This document shows, in pieces, positions 21,741 through 34,002 of a stretch of DNA of 64,000 nt. A model generated the notes under the pieces. It saw only the letters and a list, made by a program, of their open reading frames with translations. It was not told the origin of the DNA and made no database searches. The position numbers and the translations under genes are program-made. Position 1 is the first letter of the stretch. Each line of letters opens with the position of its first letter. The stretch is from Mytilus trossulus (taxonomy: Eukaryota > Mollusca > Bivalvia > Mytilida > Mytilidae), in assembly GCF_036588685.1 (NCBI RefSeq), contig NC_086382.1, forward strand, positions 77,721,999 to 77,785,998, in the 5' to 3' direction.

Positions 21741-24700
21741 GTGGATGTATTCCTTTAGTAAAGGTAAATGAATTGAAGAGGTATGCACCATAATCAATGC
21801 TCTTCCCTTTAGTACAGGTAAATGAATTCAATAGGTATGCATCATAATCAATGGTCTTCCCTTTAGTACAGGTAAATGTATTGAAGAGGTATGCATCATA
21901 ATCAATGCTCTTCCCTTTAGTACAGGTAAATGAATTGAAGAGGTATGCATCATAATCAATGCTCTTCCCTTTAGTACAGGTAAATGAATTGAAGAGGTAT
22001 GCATCATAATCAATGCTCTCCCTTTATTACAGGTAAATGAATTGAAGAGGTATGCATCATAATCAATGCTCTACCCTTTAGTACAGGTAAATGAAATGAA
22101 GAGGTATGCACCATAATCAATGCTCTTCCCTTTAGTACAGGTAAATGTATTGAAGAGGTATGCAACATTATCAATGTATTTCTTTAGTACAGGTAAATGA
22201 ATTGGAGAGGTATGCATCATAATCAATGCTCTCCCTTTATTACAGGTAAATGAATTGAAGAGGTATGCATCATAATCAATGCTCTTCCCTTTAGTACAGG
22301 TAAATGTGTTGAAAAGGTATGCATCATATGCAATGCTCTTCCTTTTAGTACAGGTAAATGAATTGAAGAGGAATGCATCATAATCAATGTATTCCTTTAG
22401 TACAGGTAAATGAATTGAAGAGGTATGCATCATAATCAATGTATTCCTTTAGTACAGGTAAATGAATTGAAGAGGTATGCATCATAATCAACGCTCTTCC
22501 CTTTAGTACAGGTAAATGTATTGAAGAGGTATGCACCATAATCAATGTATTCCTTTAGTACAGGTAAATGAATTGAACAGGTATGTATCATAATCAATGC
22601 TCTTCCCTTTAGTACAGGTAAATGAATTGAAGGGGTATGCATCATAATCAATGTATTCCTTTAGTACAGGTAAATGAATTGAAGAGGTATGCACCATAAT
22701 CAATGCTCTTCCCTTTAGTACAGGTAAATGTATTGAAGAGGTATGCATCATAATCAATGCTCTTCCATTTAGTACAGGTAAATGTATTGAAGAGGTATGC
22801 ACCATAATCAATGCTCTTCCCTTTAGTACAGGTAAATGAATTGAAGAGGTATGCATCATAATCAATGCTCTCCCTTTATTACAGGTAAATGAATTGAAGA
22901 GGTATGCATCATAATCAATGCTCTTCCCTTTAGTACAGGTAAATGAAATGAAGAGGTATGCACCATAATCAATGCTCTTCCCTTTAGTACAGGTAAATGA
23001 ATTGAAGAGGTATGCATCATAATCAATGCTCTTCCATTTAGTACAGGTAAATGTATTGAAGAGGTATGCACCATAATCAATGCTCTTCCCTTTAGTACAG
23101 GTAAATGAATTGAAGAGGTATGCATCATAATCAATGCTCTTCCCTTTAGTACAGGTAAATGAATTGAAGAGGTATGCATCATATTCAATGCTCTTCCCTT
23201 TAGTAAAGGTAAATGAATTGAAGAGGTATGCATCATAATCAATGCTCTTCCCTTTAGTACAGGTAAATGAATTGAAGAGGTATGCATCATATTCAATGCT
23301 CTTCCGTTTGGTAAAGGTAAATGAATTGAAGAGGTATGCATCATAATCAATGCTCTTCCCTTTAGTACAGGTAAATGAATTGAATAGGTATGCATCATAA
23401 TCAATGCTCTTCCCTTTAGTACAGGTAAATGAATTGAAGAGGTATGCATCATATTCAATGCTCTTCCCTTTAGTAAAGGTAAATGAATTGAAGAGGTATG
23501 CATCATAATCAATGCTCTTCCCTTTAGTACAGGTAAATGTATTGAAGAGGTATGCATCATAATCAATGTATTCCTTTAGTACAGGTAAATGAATTGAAGA
23601 GGTATGCATCATATTCAATGCTCTTCCCTTTAGTAAAGGTAAATGAATTGAAGAGGTATGCATCATAATCAATGCTCTTCCCTTTAGTACAGGTAAATGA
23701 ATTGAAGAGGTATGCATCATAATCAATGTATTCCTTTAGTACAGGTAAATGAATTGAAGAGGTATGCATCATAATCAATGTATTTCTTTAGTACAGGTAA
23801 ATGAATTGAAGAGGTATGCATCATAATCAATGCTCTTCCCTTAAGTACAGGTAAATGTATTGAAGAGGTATGCACCATAATCAATGTATTCCTTTATTAC
23901 AGGTAAATGAATTGAATAGGTATGCATCATAATCAATGCTCTTCCCTTTAGTACAGGTAAATGAATTGAAGAGGTATGCATCATATTCAATGCTCTTCCC
24001 TTTAGTAAAGGTAAATGAATTGAAGAGGTATGCATCATAATCAATGCTCTTCCCTTTAGTACAGGTAAATGAATTGAAGAGGTATGCATCATATTCAATG
24101 CTCTTCCGTTTGGTAAAGGTAAATGAATTGAAGAGGTATGCATCATAATCAATGCTCTTCCCTTTAGTACAGGTAAATGAATTGAATAGGTATGCATCAT
24201 AATCAATGCTCTTCCCTTTAGTACAGGTAAATGAATTGAAGAGGTATGCATCATATTCAATGCTCTTCCCTTTAGTAAAGGTAAATGAATTGAAGAGGTA
24301 TGCATCATAATCAATGCTCTTCCCTTTAGTACAGGTAAATGTATTGAAGAGGTATGCATCATTATCAATGCTCTTCCCTTTAGTACAGGTAAATGAATTG
24401 AAGAGGTATGCATCATAATCAATGCTCTCCCTTTATTACAGGTGAATGAATTGAAGAGGTATGCATCATAATCAATGCTCTTCCCTTTAGTACAGGTAAA
24501 TGAATTGAAGAGGTATGCATCATAATCAATGCTCTTCCCTTTAGTACAGGTAAATGTATTGAAGAGGTATGCATCATAATCAATGCCCTTCCCGTTAGTA
24601 CAGGTAAATGAATTGAAGAGGTATGCATCATAAGCAATGCTCTTCCCTTTAGTACAGGTAAATGAATTGAAGAGGTATGCACCATAATCAATGATCTTCC

Positions 24701-24915
24701 CTTTAGTACAGGTAAATGTATTGAAGAGGTATGCATCATAATCAATGCTCTTCCCTTTAGTACAGGTAAATGTATTGAAGAGGTATGTACCATAATCAAT
24801 GCTCTTCCCTTTAGTACAGGTAAATGTATTGAAGAGGTATGCATCATAATCAATGCTCTTCCCTTTATTACAGGTAAATGAATTGAAGAGGTATGCATCA
24901 TAATCAATGCTCTTC
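21741..24915. repeat. 54-bp minisatellite, about 59 copies
   Basis: The unit starts GTACAGGTAAATGAATTGAA and continues GAGGTATGCATCATAATCAA, TGCTCTTCCCTTTA. Unit lengths of 54, 53 (tgctctcccttta) and 52 bp (tgtattccttta) are interspersed. The 54-bp units keep minus-strand frames open with an 18-residue period, while the 52- and 53-bp units shift the frame; the many minus-strand open frames here are therefore repeat artefacts. Blocks of variant order recur (for example 23155-23560 and 23955-24360), indicating local block duplication. Confidence 0.97.
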
Positions 24916-25269
24916 CTTTGCATTCTATTGTATTAGTCTAAACACAAACAAATATATGTAATTGACTTTAAAAAGAACTTAAAACACTATCATGCACCTA
25001 GTACACTTTAAAGAACACTCAAGTTTTATTTTTTAAATTCGCTTGATCGCCCTATATTTTGGATGAGCAAACATAAAAATGATATGTAATTGGGTCAAAT
25101 CAGTTGTTAATATAAAAATAAGAAGAGAGACATCTAACCACAAGAGACATAATGATACAGAAATTAACAATTTGAGGCCTTGAACAACCGCATAGTCAGC
25201 TACGAGAGGCCCCGAACTGACAAATGTGAAACAATTCAAACGAGAAAACTAACGGCACAATTTATGTAT

Positions 25270-25557
25270 AAACAAGAATGTGTTCCCAGTACACGGATGC
25301 CCCATTCACACTATCATTTTCTTTTTCAGTGGGCCGTGAAAATGAGGGGGGGGATGTCTCTAATTTGGCTTTACAATTAGAAAGATCATATCATAGGAAA
25401 CGTGTACTAAGTTCCAAGTTGATTGGACTTCAACTTCATAAAAAACTACCTTGACCAAAAACTTTTACCTGAAGCGGGATAAACGGACGGACGAACAGAC
25501 GAACGCACTGACCAGAGAACATAATGCCCATAAATGGGCATAAAAATTAAAAAAAAA
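25270..25557 (+). mobile_element. Dispersed non-autonomous element with ggacggacgaac motif, copy 1
   Basis: It starts 'caagaatgtgttcccagtac' and has 'cggatgccccattcacacta' and 'gatcatatcataggaaacg', then a 'gaagcgggataaacggacgg' region, and ends with 'ataatgcccataaatgggca' and an A-rich tail. Copies with the same order lie at 50530-50795 and 59213-59480. The A-rich end suggests a SINE-like or retroposed element, but I see no pol III box. Confidence 0.65.
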
Positions 25558-25625
25558 AAAAATATGTAACAGATCAACAAACGACAACCACTGAATTAAA
25601 ACCTCCTGACTTGGGACAGGCACAT

Positions 25626-26057
25626 AGAATCATATTCAAAACAGTGTGGTCCTGGTCATTGATTGACGACCTAAATTATCCCATTGACTGGGACAGGTTA
25701 GGTGAACGTTTGTCGGTAACAATCACTGCTCACCATGTACTTGTTAAAGACACCGAATCTGTGGGGTCACCAAAGGTTCTCAACACCTAAATTAATCAAT
25801 TCGAAAAACGAATCCGGAATAATACGATGTGTTGATTTATATTAATAATATAAATCAAAACAAAAAGGTTATTCCTGAATAATTTTTCGAATTATTTTAT
25901 TATCAAAGGCGTTAAGAACCTTTGGTGACCCCACAGTTTAAATTCTATAATAAGCAGTGGTTGTTACAGACAAACGTTCACCTAATCTGTCCCAGTCAAT
26001 GGGATAATTTAGGTCGTCAATCAATGGCCAGGACCACACTGTTTTGAATATGATTCT
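25626..26057. mobile_element. 432-bp foldback element with ACAT target duplication
   Basis: The left end AGAATCATATTCAAAACAGT is the exact reverse complement of the right end ACTGTTTTGAATATGATTCT. The arms continue for about 180 bp with a few differences (acgacctaaattatcccatt, aacgtttgtc, ggggtcaccaaaggttct). ACAT flanks both sides (25622-25625 and 26058-26061), and the uninterrupted host repeat has a single ACAT there. The centre holds its own small palindrome around 25832-25860. Confidence 0.85.
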
Positions 26058-26963
26058 ACATACAGAATGTGGCGGGGTTAAACATGTTAGCGATATCACA
26101 ACCCTTCCCCTAGCCTGGGACAGTGGAGTAACAGTACAACATAGTAACAAACTATGAAAATAAGTTGAAAAAGGAAGTTAACTCATCAGATGAATACAAA
26201 TATAAATACTACACAGAGATGACGTGGCCGGGTAGTTGTACATCCCAACAACAAGAAGACACAGATCTGAGAGTACTCGCAGTTACTGCTTTGTTTCTTG
26301 CATCAATAAAATTTTATAATAAACAAGAAATAATTGTAACAGGATGCTGTTTCGAAGTCTCCTATAATCGACATTTTCATGGTCGTCTGACATTGGGCAT
26401 AGTCAAGTACACATTGGTTTGGTTTAGTAAAGTGATATGCACGTGTGACGTTTATGAAATACGATATTGAACGAGGTTTGACCAACGTCCGACAAGTAAA
26501 CAGAAACTGCGTTTGTTGTCATTACTCTTTGTATTATTAAAAATTAAAATAAACAATCGAACATCGTTTATTGAGCATTTTGCATATGCAATGTAATTCA
26601 GCCTTTGGGAAATTTCCGGCAAGTTTCTGATTTGGTCAAATCTGTGTCATTACATCTTAACAGTGTACCTGAATCCTGGATACCAATGTAAGATGAAACC
26701 TTGTATTATAAAATCATAATAGTCAACACCCCGTATAACCCCGATACAGATAAAAATTGGACGTATAGGCTTTCGAAGCGATTATCAAGACAGGGGCGGA
26801 TCCAGCCATTTTAGAAAGGGTGGGTTCCAAACCCAGGACAAAAGGGGGGGGTTCAACTATATGTCCCCATTCAAATGCATTGATCGGCAAAAAAAAGGGG
26901 GGTTGCAACCTTTTTTGAGCATATATGAGTATGTCAATGTGCATGTTAGTTGATTCATTCGAT

Positions 26964-27177
26964 TACTGTGGTATCATTATTATTCGTTGAATATCAATTT
27001 TCGTTGATTTCGTGGGTATAGGTGAACCACGAAATTAAATATTCAACGAATGACAAATTTTCTAAAGGCTTGTATGAAGACATAAGCAAATCCACCAAAT
27101 TAAATATCCACGAACATGCAAGTTTTCTCCTTCATCCACGAAAATTGGTACCGACGAAAATAAATGAATCCACAGTA
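26964..27177. mobile_element. 214-bp MITE, ends TACTGTGG / CCACAGTA
   Basis: The left end TACTGTGGTATCATTATTAT and the right end AAATAAATGAATCCACAGTA are inverted copies with a few differences. The interior has repeated 'tcgtgg/ccacgaa' and 'aaattaaatatcc' words. I recognise this layout as a short inverted-repeat element common in molluscs. Confidence 0.75.
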
Positions 27178-28006
27178 TACAGTTGTTGCAAATTTTAGAT
27201 ATGCTGATACTACATAGAACGTTTGATAAAACTGCTAGATGCAAAACACACAGACATGGATCAATTGCCTACGTTAAAATATGTGGTAAACAATGCTGAA
27301 TATCTTTTCGTTCATAATTCTTTTTACTATCAATGCATTATGCAATCATAAATAATTATATGTTGCATTACTGCGTGCCTTCAAATGTTTTCGTTTTTAA
27401 ATAATCACGTGCACTGTACAGTTCGTTGACAAAAACCGTCACAATTCCCTCTCTTTGTAAGGTATTCGAGATAGCATCATCGACCCTTTTTCTGTATTTT
27501 ATTGTTAAATTTTATCTGTAAATGTAGCCGAAGTAGTTGACCTTGAAATATCAGTCATCCAAAGCCAAAATTGCAATGTTTTAACCAGCGTACATATAAC
27601 AGGATTATTTTTTATTATTGAATTTAGGACGTGCAACGTTATTCCTAATGAAATAAACAGATAAATATATTCCAGATGAAATAAAGTTTCAAAAATAGAG
27701 TACAGCCAATAAAACTTCAATGACTAAAACTTTTCAAAATTTGAGGCTCTTCCCAATGCCGATGTTGGTCCATACGAAAGAAGCCATAGGAGTTCGTTGA
27801 ACTTTGTTTACCGAACGATTTGTTGGCATTTCAAATGTGTTTTTTTTTAAACATATAGAAAGGAGTAGGGGCAATAAGGCCCTTATTTGGCCCAAAAAAT
27901 ACTCTTTATTTAAAAGTTATCATACATATTTTTAAATTACTGAAAATTTTACAAAGGTATAAGGTACTAAGAAAAACCAATCAAATTTGACATCGAACTA
28001 GTTACC
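27178..28006. other. Non-coding stretch
   Basis: Nothing is recognisable except a 'ggggcaataaggcccttatttggccc' segment at about 27868-27894, which contains ggggcaataaggcc, a word I associate with dispersed mussel repeats. Short open frames are chance. Confidence 0.4.
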
Positions 28007-28072
28007 ATTTTAACTTTTGTGAAAAGTTGTCTCAGTGGCCATCATGAGACAACTTTTCACAAAAGTTAAAAT
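28007..28072. repeat. Perfect 28-bp inverted repeat with 10-bp loop
   Basis: 28007-28034 is the exact reverse complement of 28045-28072. The arm contains acttttgtgaaaagttgtct. It sits just outside the left end of the large inverted duplication. Confidence 0.9.
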
Positions 28073-28799
28073 GACATGGGTGTAAGGGTCCGTGTAACAC
28101 TTATCAATTCAAAGTTTTAAAAAGTTTTGAAATTTCAGATTTTTGGAATTTTGATCAAAGTTTTAAAATATCAAAATTTCAAATTGTGTAGAAGTTTTGA
28201 AATTTTGAAATTTTAACCAAATTAATAAAATATTAAAGTTTTAAATATCGTTTATAAATTTGATAGTTTAGAAATTTGATCAAACTTTTAAAATACTAAA
28301 CCTAACGTGCAATGTTGATTATTTCACTTTTTGAAAGTTTGATTTTTTTCAAAATTTTGATTAAAATATCAAAAATAGAAAAGGGGCAAAAAGGGGGTAT
28401 CTGTAAAAAGCAAAACGAGATAAAAACGGAACGAAACGAAACAATATGAATTGAAAACATACTGATACTTAAAAGTTAATGTATGAAATAAAACCAAGAC
28501 AGACAGTTGTAAGCGGTGAAAAATTGGATGACAAAATAAATATTTCTCCAAAGAAGAGAATTCATTTCAAAACCAGACGTACGGCTCTGATATTGGCCAT
28601 TTTACTTGCTGGTTTTTCTAGCACCCATATTATAGGAGAAACAGGAGTAACATTAAAAACTGAACAACTCGCAGTAGGTCAAACAGTATGGTTAGGTTGA
28701 GCATGTATATATATTTTCTACTGAACTCTAAGCAATAAAAAGGCTCAATACACGATGTATTTGCCGCTGTACTACATTGAACGCCCATCTATCCATTTG

Positions 28800-28887
28800 C
28801 ATCTTCGCTAGCCAAGGGTTACGATCCACTCCCGCTCTCTTCACGAAGAGAGCGGGAGTGGATCGTAACCCTTGGCTAGCGAAGATG
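28800..28887. mobile_element. 88-bp perfect palindrome inserted with a 9-bp target duplication
   Basis: The arm CATCTTCGCTAGCCAAGGGT ... GCTCTCTTC (28800-28842) is repeated as an exact reverse complement at 28845-28887, with a two-base loop (AC). ATCCATTTG flanks it on both sides (28791-28799 and 28888-28896). The mirrored arm of the large inverted duplication has the same host sequence without the palindrome and with one such nonamer (ATCCAGTTG, minus strand, 32687-32695). This is therefore a genuine insertion with a 9-bp duplication. Confidence 0.92.
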
Positions 28888-30115
28888 ATCCATTTGTAGA
28901 TGTCGGCATTTGAAAATTCTTTTCAAAAGTTTATATCAGTGATAAATGGTAATCTTTTGTGGAATCCAATACATTTAGATAGTCACTTTTTCTTTACTTT
29001 GATACTTCCACGAGGGGCTTCGATAATGGTATATTAAAATATTCTGATCCCCAATTTGATGAGAAAATAACTTATTCTGTGACAACGAAAAATTCCAGTC
29101 CCAATTTTCTCCATGCCTTACAGTGTTAAATTTTGAACCCGACAAGTTGATTAATAGCGATGAAAAACTTAATAAAATTATTAGCGCTTCGACAAAACAA
29201 CCACACCCAACTTTTAAATTTAAACGGTTACCCCCTTAAAGACAACGTTTGAACTGGTTATCATATACGTACATTATGGGTCCTAAATCAACCACTGTTT
29301 TTAAAAAGGTAATAAAGGGAAAGGGATATTATTGTTCCGTATTTGCATTTTGTTATTTGGGCATTATTTAGTAATCGTACGACAATCCACTTTGAGCAAA
29401 CTAAAAGAACACATGCAATGTACATCCAGTCAGAACGGGGCGTGTAAAGAAAAGCCAAACTGTCAGCTGCATGATGCATTTTTCCATTTTAGGCCGTATA
29501 CCAATGTTGCTCTCGAAAATTCCGTACAATGTAAAACGCTGAATTTCAAGTAAAGAATTCACCTACGGAACGCAGAAAACTGAAATTTGAAAGTCGAAGA
29601 AAAATAAGAACCGAAACAATTAAAGAGGTGTTTGGCCAAAGTGAAGTTAAAACATATCAAAATCCATCTATAAGGGCTACTTTGTCCGAGGGAGTTGAAT
29701 CCTACGTTTCTTCGTAATTTGTACGTAAACAACCTATTTTAAATTATCGATTTTTTTGTTGCCAGTGACAAATATTTCATGAATGTTCCGGAACAAGTTA
29801 GCAATAAATACAACAAGGAGAGAGTGTTCTATTGAAGAAATAACCTTTCAATTGGTTTAATTGAGGTCTGGAGCTGGCGTATGGCAGTAACTGCTAGCCT
29901 TATATATAGTAGTCCTTTGTTAATTTATTAGCATTGTCATTTTGATTAGTTTCTTTTGCTTCCTATTCTGACATAGGACTTGTATTTCCTTTTCAAGTGC
30001 ATTTAACTGTTCGCATTACATGTATTACTGTGTGCAGAGAATGTCTCTGCTGTGTGTTTTTCATTCTTTATTTGCTAGAGGTATAGGGGAGGGTTGTGAT
30101 CTCACAAAACATGTT

Positions 30116-30316
30116 TATATAGATTAGACCGTTGGTTTTCCCGTTTGAATGGTTTTACACTAGTAATTTTGGGGCCCTTTATAGCTTGTTGTTCGGTGTG
30201 AGCCAAGGCTCCGTGTTGAAGGCCGTACTTAAACCTATAATGGTTTAATTTTTAAATTGTTATTTGGATGGAGAGTTGTCTCATTGGCACTCACACCACA
30301 TCTTCCTATATCTATT
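30116..30316. mobile_element. ~200-bp dispersed element, uninterrupted copy
   Basis: It runs from 'tatatagattagaccgttgg' through 'ggttttcccgtttgaatggt', 'tttggggccctttatagctt' and 'ggccgtacttaaacc' to 'cttcctatatctatt'. The ends tatatagat/atctat are inverted. The mirrored arm of the inverted duplication (about 31533) lacks it: there aacatgttt joins directly to the ggggtttaa host sequence. A second copy, itself interrupted, lies at 58081-58630. Confidence 0.75.
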
Positions 30317-32704
30317 AACCCCGTCGCATTTGTCATGTTTGTGCGCCTGTCTCAATTCAGGAGTCTCTGTCCATTTAGTCTTGTATGATTTTAATTTTAG
30401 TTCATTGTTATATTTCGAAGTTTACTATGACGTCTATAATCACTGAAACAGTGCAATTTTTTGGTCTAGGGACCATCAGAAGCACGCTTAGCATGTAACG
30501 TTCATTGCGACGCTAACTATACATTAAGTATTCCTTTCGTATCATTTCTTGGAATTGAAATAAATCATAAAAGGCAATATATTATCGTCATGCACTCGAT
30601 AAAAAAGAAAGCAAAACATTTAAAGTCAAATGGCGTCGAAGCGCCATTTCTGGGTCTACCTTCATCAAGAACGTCAAAAGTGCGAATAATACACTTTGGT
30701 TTACTGCGAGTTGGTCAGTTTTCACTGTTACTTCTAAATGTTTGGCACTGGGAACACCAAATAGCTCTGAAATTATTTATCTAAGAGATTTAAATCAACT
30801 TATTTGATTCCGGTTTAAATAGGTTTAGTCTTGTAACAATCATTCTTAGTTATAAATAAATAGCACGAAATATATTAAATAATTTTTGATAACAAAATAA
30901 ATATTGAAAAGAAGAAGTCGTTTTTTTTTTATGAAACATATTAGACATCACATGGGATAACAGTATCCTGAAATTTTAAGGTTGTGCATCTATCAAAAAT
31001 TAATAAATAATTAAACCTATTTAAACCGGAATCAACTACGTTGATTTAAATCTCTTGTATAAGGTTTAGCGTTTGAGATAAATAATTCAAAGCTATTTTG
31101 TGTTCCCAGTGCCCAACATTTAGATGTATCAATGAAAAATGACAAACTCGCAGTAAACCATATAGTATTATTCGCCTTTTTGACGTTCCTGATGAAGGTA
31201 GATCCAGAAAAATCGCGTCGGTCGCATACAACTTCAAACGTTTTCCTTTCTTGTTTATCGATTGCATGATGATAATATATTGCCTTTTATGATTTATTTC
31301 AGTTCCAAGAAATGCTACGGAAGGAATACTTTAATATATCGTCGCAATGAAAGTTGTGCTAGGCGTGTTTCAGCTGGCCCCTAGACAAAAAAGTGTACTG
31401 GTTCAGTGAATATAGACGTAATACTAAACTCCGAAATACTAGTATAACAATGAACTAAAATCAAAATCATACAAGACTTAAAAGGACAGAGGCTCCTGGA
31501 TTGGGACAGGCGAACAAATGCGGCGGGGTTTAACATGTTTCGTGAGATCACAACCCTCCCCCTTTACCTCTAGCCAATAAAGAATGAAAAACACACAGTA
31601 ATACGAACAGTAAAACGCACTTTAATAGGAAATACAAGTCCTATGTCAAAATAGGAAACAAACTAAGAAACTAATCAACATGACAATGATAATAAAATAA
31701 CAAAGGACTACTATATGTATAAGGCTAGCAGTTACTATCATACGCCAGCTTCAGACCTCAACTAAACTAATTGAAAGGTTTTATATGTCTTCATTATGCA
31801 CACTCTCTCCCTGTTGCATTTATTGCTAATTTGTTCCGGAACATTCATGAAATATTTCTCACTGGCAACAAAAAAAATCGATAATTTAAAATAGGTTGTT
31901 TACATACAAATTACGAAGAAACGTAAGATTCAACTTGCGAGGACAAAGTTTCCCTTATAAATGGATTTAAATATGTTTTAACTTCACATTGGTCAAACAC
32001 CTCTTTAATTGTTTCTATCATATTTTTCTTGAATTTCAAACAGTTTCAGCGTTCCGTCGGTGAATTCTTTACTTAAAATTCAGCGGTTTACATTGTACTA
32101 GTTTTTCGAGAGCAACATTGGTGTACGGCCAAAAATGGAAAAAAATCCATCATGCAGCTGACAGTGTGGCTTCTCTTTGCACGCCCCATTCTGACTGGAT
32201 GTACATGTGTACTTTTAGTTTGCTCAAAGTCGATTGTCGTACGATAACTTAAAAATGCCTAAATAACAAAATGCAAATACGGGACAATAATATCCTTTAA
32301 TACAAAAATATCTATTCCTTTTGTTTACTATTATAAAACAGTGGTTGATTTAGAACCTATAATGGAGCTACGTGTAGGATAACCAGTCCTTTTGTCGAAG
32401 CGCTAACAATTTTATTAAGTTTTTCATCGCTATTAATTAACTTGTCTGGTTCAAAATTTAACACTAAAAGGCATGGACAATTTTTCTTTTGTCCTCTGCT
32501 GGCACAGAATATTATATCATCAAAGTAGGGATCAGAATATTTTAATGTACCATTATCGAAGCCCCTAGTGGTAGTATCAAGTGAAAAAACAGGGACTATC
32601 TAAATATTGGTTCCCCAGAAGATTACCATTTATCGCTGATAGAAACTTTTGAACACAATTTTCAACTTTCAAAATGCCGGCACCTACAACTGGATAGATG
32701 GGTG

Positions 32705-32810
32705 CTTAATGTAGTACAGCGGCAACTATAACATAAACATGAATGCAAGTTGGGTGCTTAATGTAGTACAGCGGTAACTATTACATAAATATGAATGCTC
32801 GTGAAAATAA
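32705..32810. repeat. Short tandem duplication in the right arm
   Basis: 'gggtgcttaatgtagtacag' occurs at about 32700 and again about 52 bp later, each followed by 'cgg(c/t)aacta-(a/t)acataaa-atgaatgc'. The left arm has the sequence once. It marks the start of a segment (to about 33200) where the two arms are not homologous. Confidence 0.7.
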
Positions 32811-32959
32811 TGTTTATGGTATACGTTTATATATGAAAGGTTTCAACTTTTTAAAAATACAAAACCAGAGCTATACGTTGGATTTAAAAGTTTTTACTTT
32901 ATTTGGCCTTTTCAATTTTATTTGACTGTATTTGCCTTTTTAACTTCATTTGGTTCGAG

Positions 32960-33060
32960 TGTCAATGATAAGTCTCTTGTAGACGAAACGCGCGTCTGGC
33001 GCAAAAACCGGCAAAATTTATATTCTGGTATCCATCTATGATGAGTTTTTGTAGATACCT
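32960..33060 (+). repeat. Dispersed mussel repeat with GACGAAACGCGCGTC hairpin, copy 1
   Basis: It contains 'gtagacgaaacgcgcgtctg' at about 32979-32998, followed by 'ggcgcaaaaaccggc' and 'ctggtatccatctatgatga'. A second copy is at 63715-63790. AGACG and CGTCT form a short stem. Confidence 0.7.
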
Positions 33061-33244
33061 TGTAACAGTATCTTGGTTCCAATTTGCTGATATTGGATCT
33101 TAGTACCGTCTTAATTTCAGCGTAAATAAGATTATATTAAAAACCTCCCACACTGTGGACTAGCACAACCTTAATTAGGACACCACGCATTCAGTATCAT
33201 AAAACCAGCAGGTAAAATGGTCAATATCAGAGCCGTACGTCTGG

Positions 33245-34002
33245 GGCAGGTTTATCGAAAATATCCTAAGTTTCGTCCTAAGAATTTCTTAGGACAGGAT
33301 TTAGGATAAAGTTAGGACCGACTTAGGACACGTCTCAGCATGCACATCGAAGCTATCTTAGGAATATCTTATCTAGGACGTCCTAATCTATGTCCTAAGT
33401 ATTGGCGGAAAAGAAAAAACAAATGAAAAATGAAAAAATAAAATACGATATCATATTTAATCAATATTTTTTTTAATATGGTTATCTAGAAACTTATTAT
33501 TAGTTTTAAATTAAAGTTAATAACTATTTTTTGCATAATAATTGTACATTTAAACTGTATAAAACAAAACATTAAGACACACATTATAACTACGTATTAC
33601 ATAAAAAAATTAATAAATTAAAATGTAATCTAGATATATATAATCGGTAAAAATCATTCCGTGTTTTTGAGTGAGTTGAATTCGTAGTGTCACGGATTCA
33701 TTCTTTCTAAGGCAAATATTGTGCATTTATCATATAAATACGGAGAATTTCAACTATATAACTACTGCTTAAAAAAAAGTGTGAAAATGATCAAAATACG
33801 AAATTCAAATATATCCTAAAGTTAGGACCATCCTAAGACCATCTTAAGACATCTAATTTGGTACTAGTATTCTAAAGTAAGGACAATTCCTAGGATTTTC
33901 CTAAATTGTGACATGTTTGATAAACCCACTTAGGACTAAGATGTGTCCTAAGTTAGTCTTAGGACACGTCCTAATCCGAAGAGAGCTTCGATAAACAGGC
34001 CC
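33245..34002. mobile_element. 758-bp MITE with CTGG target duplication
   Basis: The ends are GGCAGGTTTATCGAA and TTCGATAAACAGGCCC, inverted with two differences. CTGG flanks both sides (33241-33244 and 34003-34006). The mirrored site in the left arm (about 28573) has one copy (CCAG on the plus strand) and no insert. Both end regions are rich in 'cctaag/cttaggac' words that pair with each other. No open frame. Confidence 0.88.

Larger units (their letters stand above)
25112..26300 (+). repeat. Dispersed bivalve repeat broken by two nested insertions
   Basis: Pieces at 25112-25269, 25560-25625 and 26058-26300 line up in order with the uninterrupted copy at 54108-54990: cagctacgagaggcccc, aattcaaacgagaaaacta, then acaaacgacaaccactgaatt, then gaatgtggcggggttaaac and agcctgggacagtgg. 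Two foreign elements (25270-25557 and 25626-26057) separate the pieces. Confidence 0.75.

Noticed and set aside
21828..24923. Minus-strand open frames with an 18-residue period in the 54-bp array
   Set aside because: Repeat artefacts: 52- and 53-bp units break the frame and there is no start context or non-repeat coding sequence.
30590..31267. Paired similar open frames in the two arms of the inverted duplication as a duplicated gene
   Set aside because: Short (64 and 73 codons) and without domain or splice context. Similarity is explained by the inverted duplication itself; one has a frame extension the other lacks.
33245..34002. Internal ttagga words as interstitial telomeric sequence
   Set aside because: The words are irregular, occur on both strands as part of a foldback MITE, and are not TTAGGG arrays.
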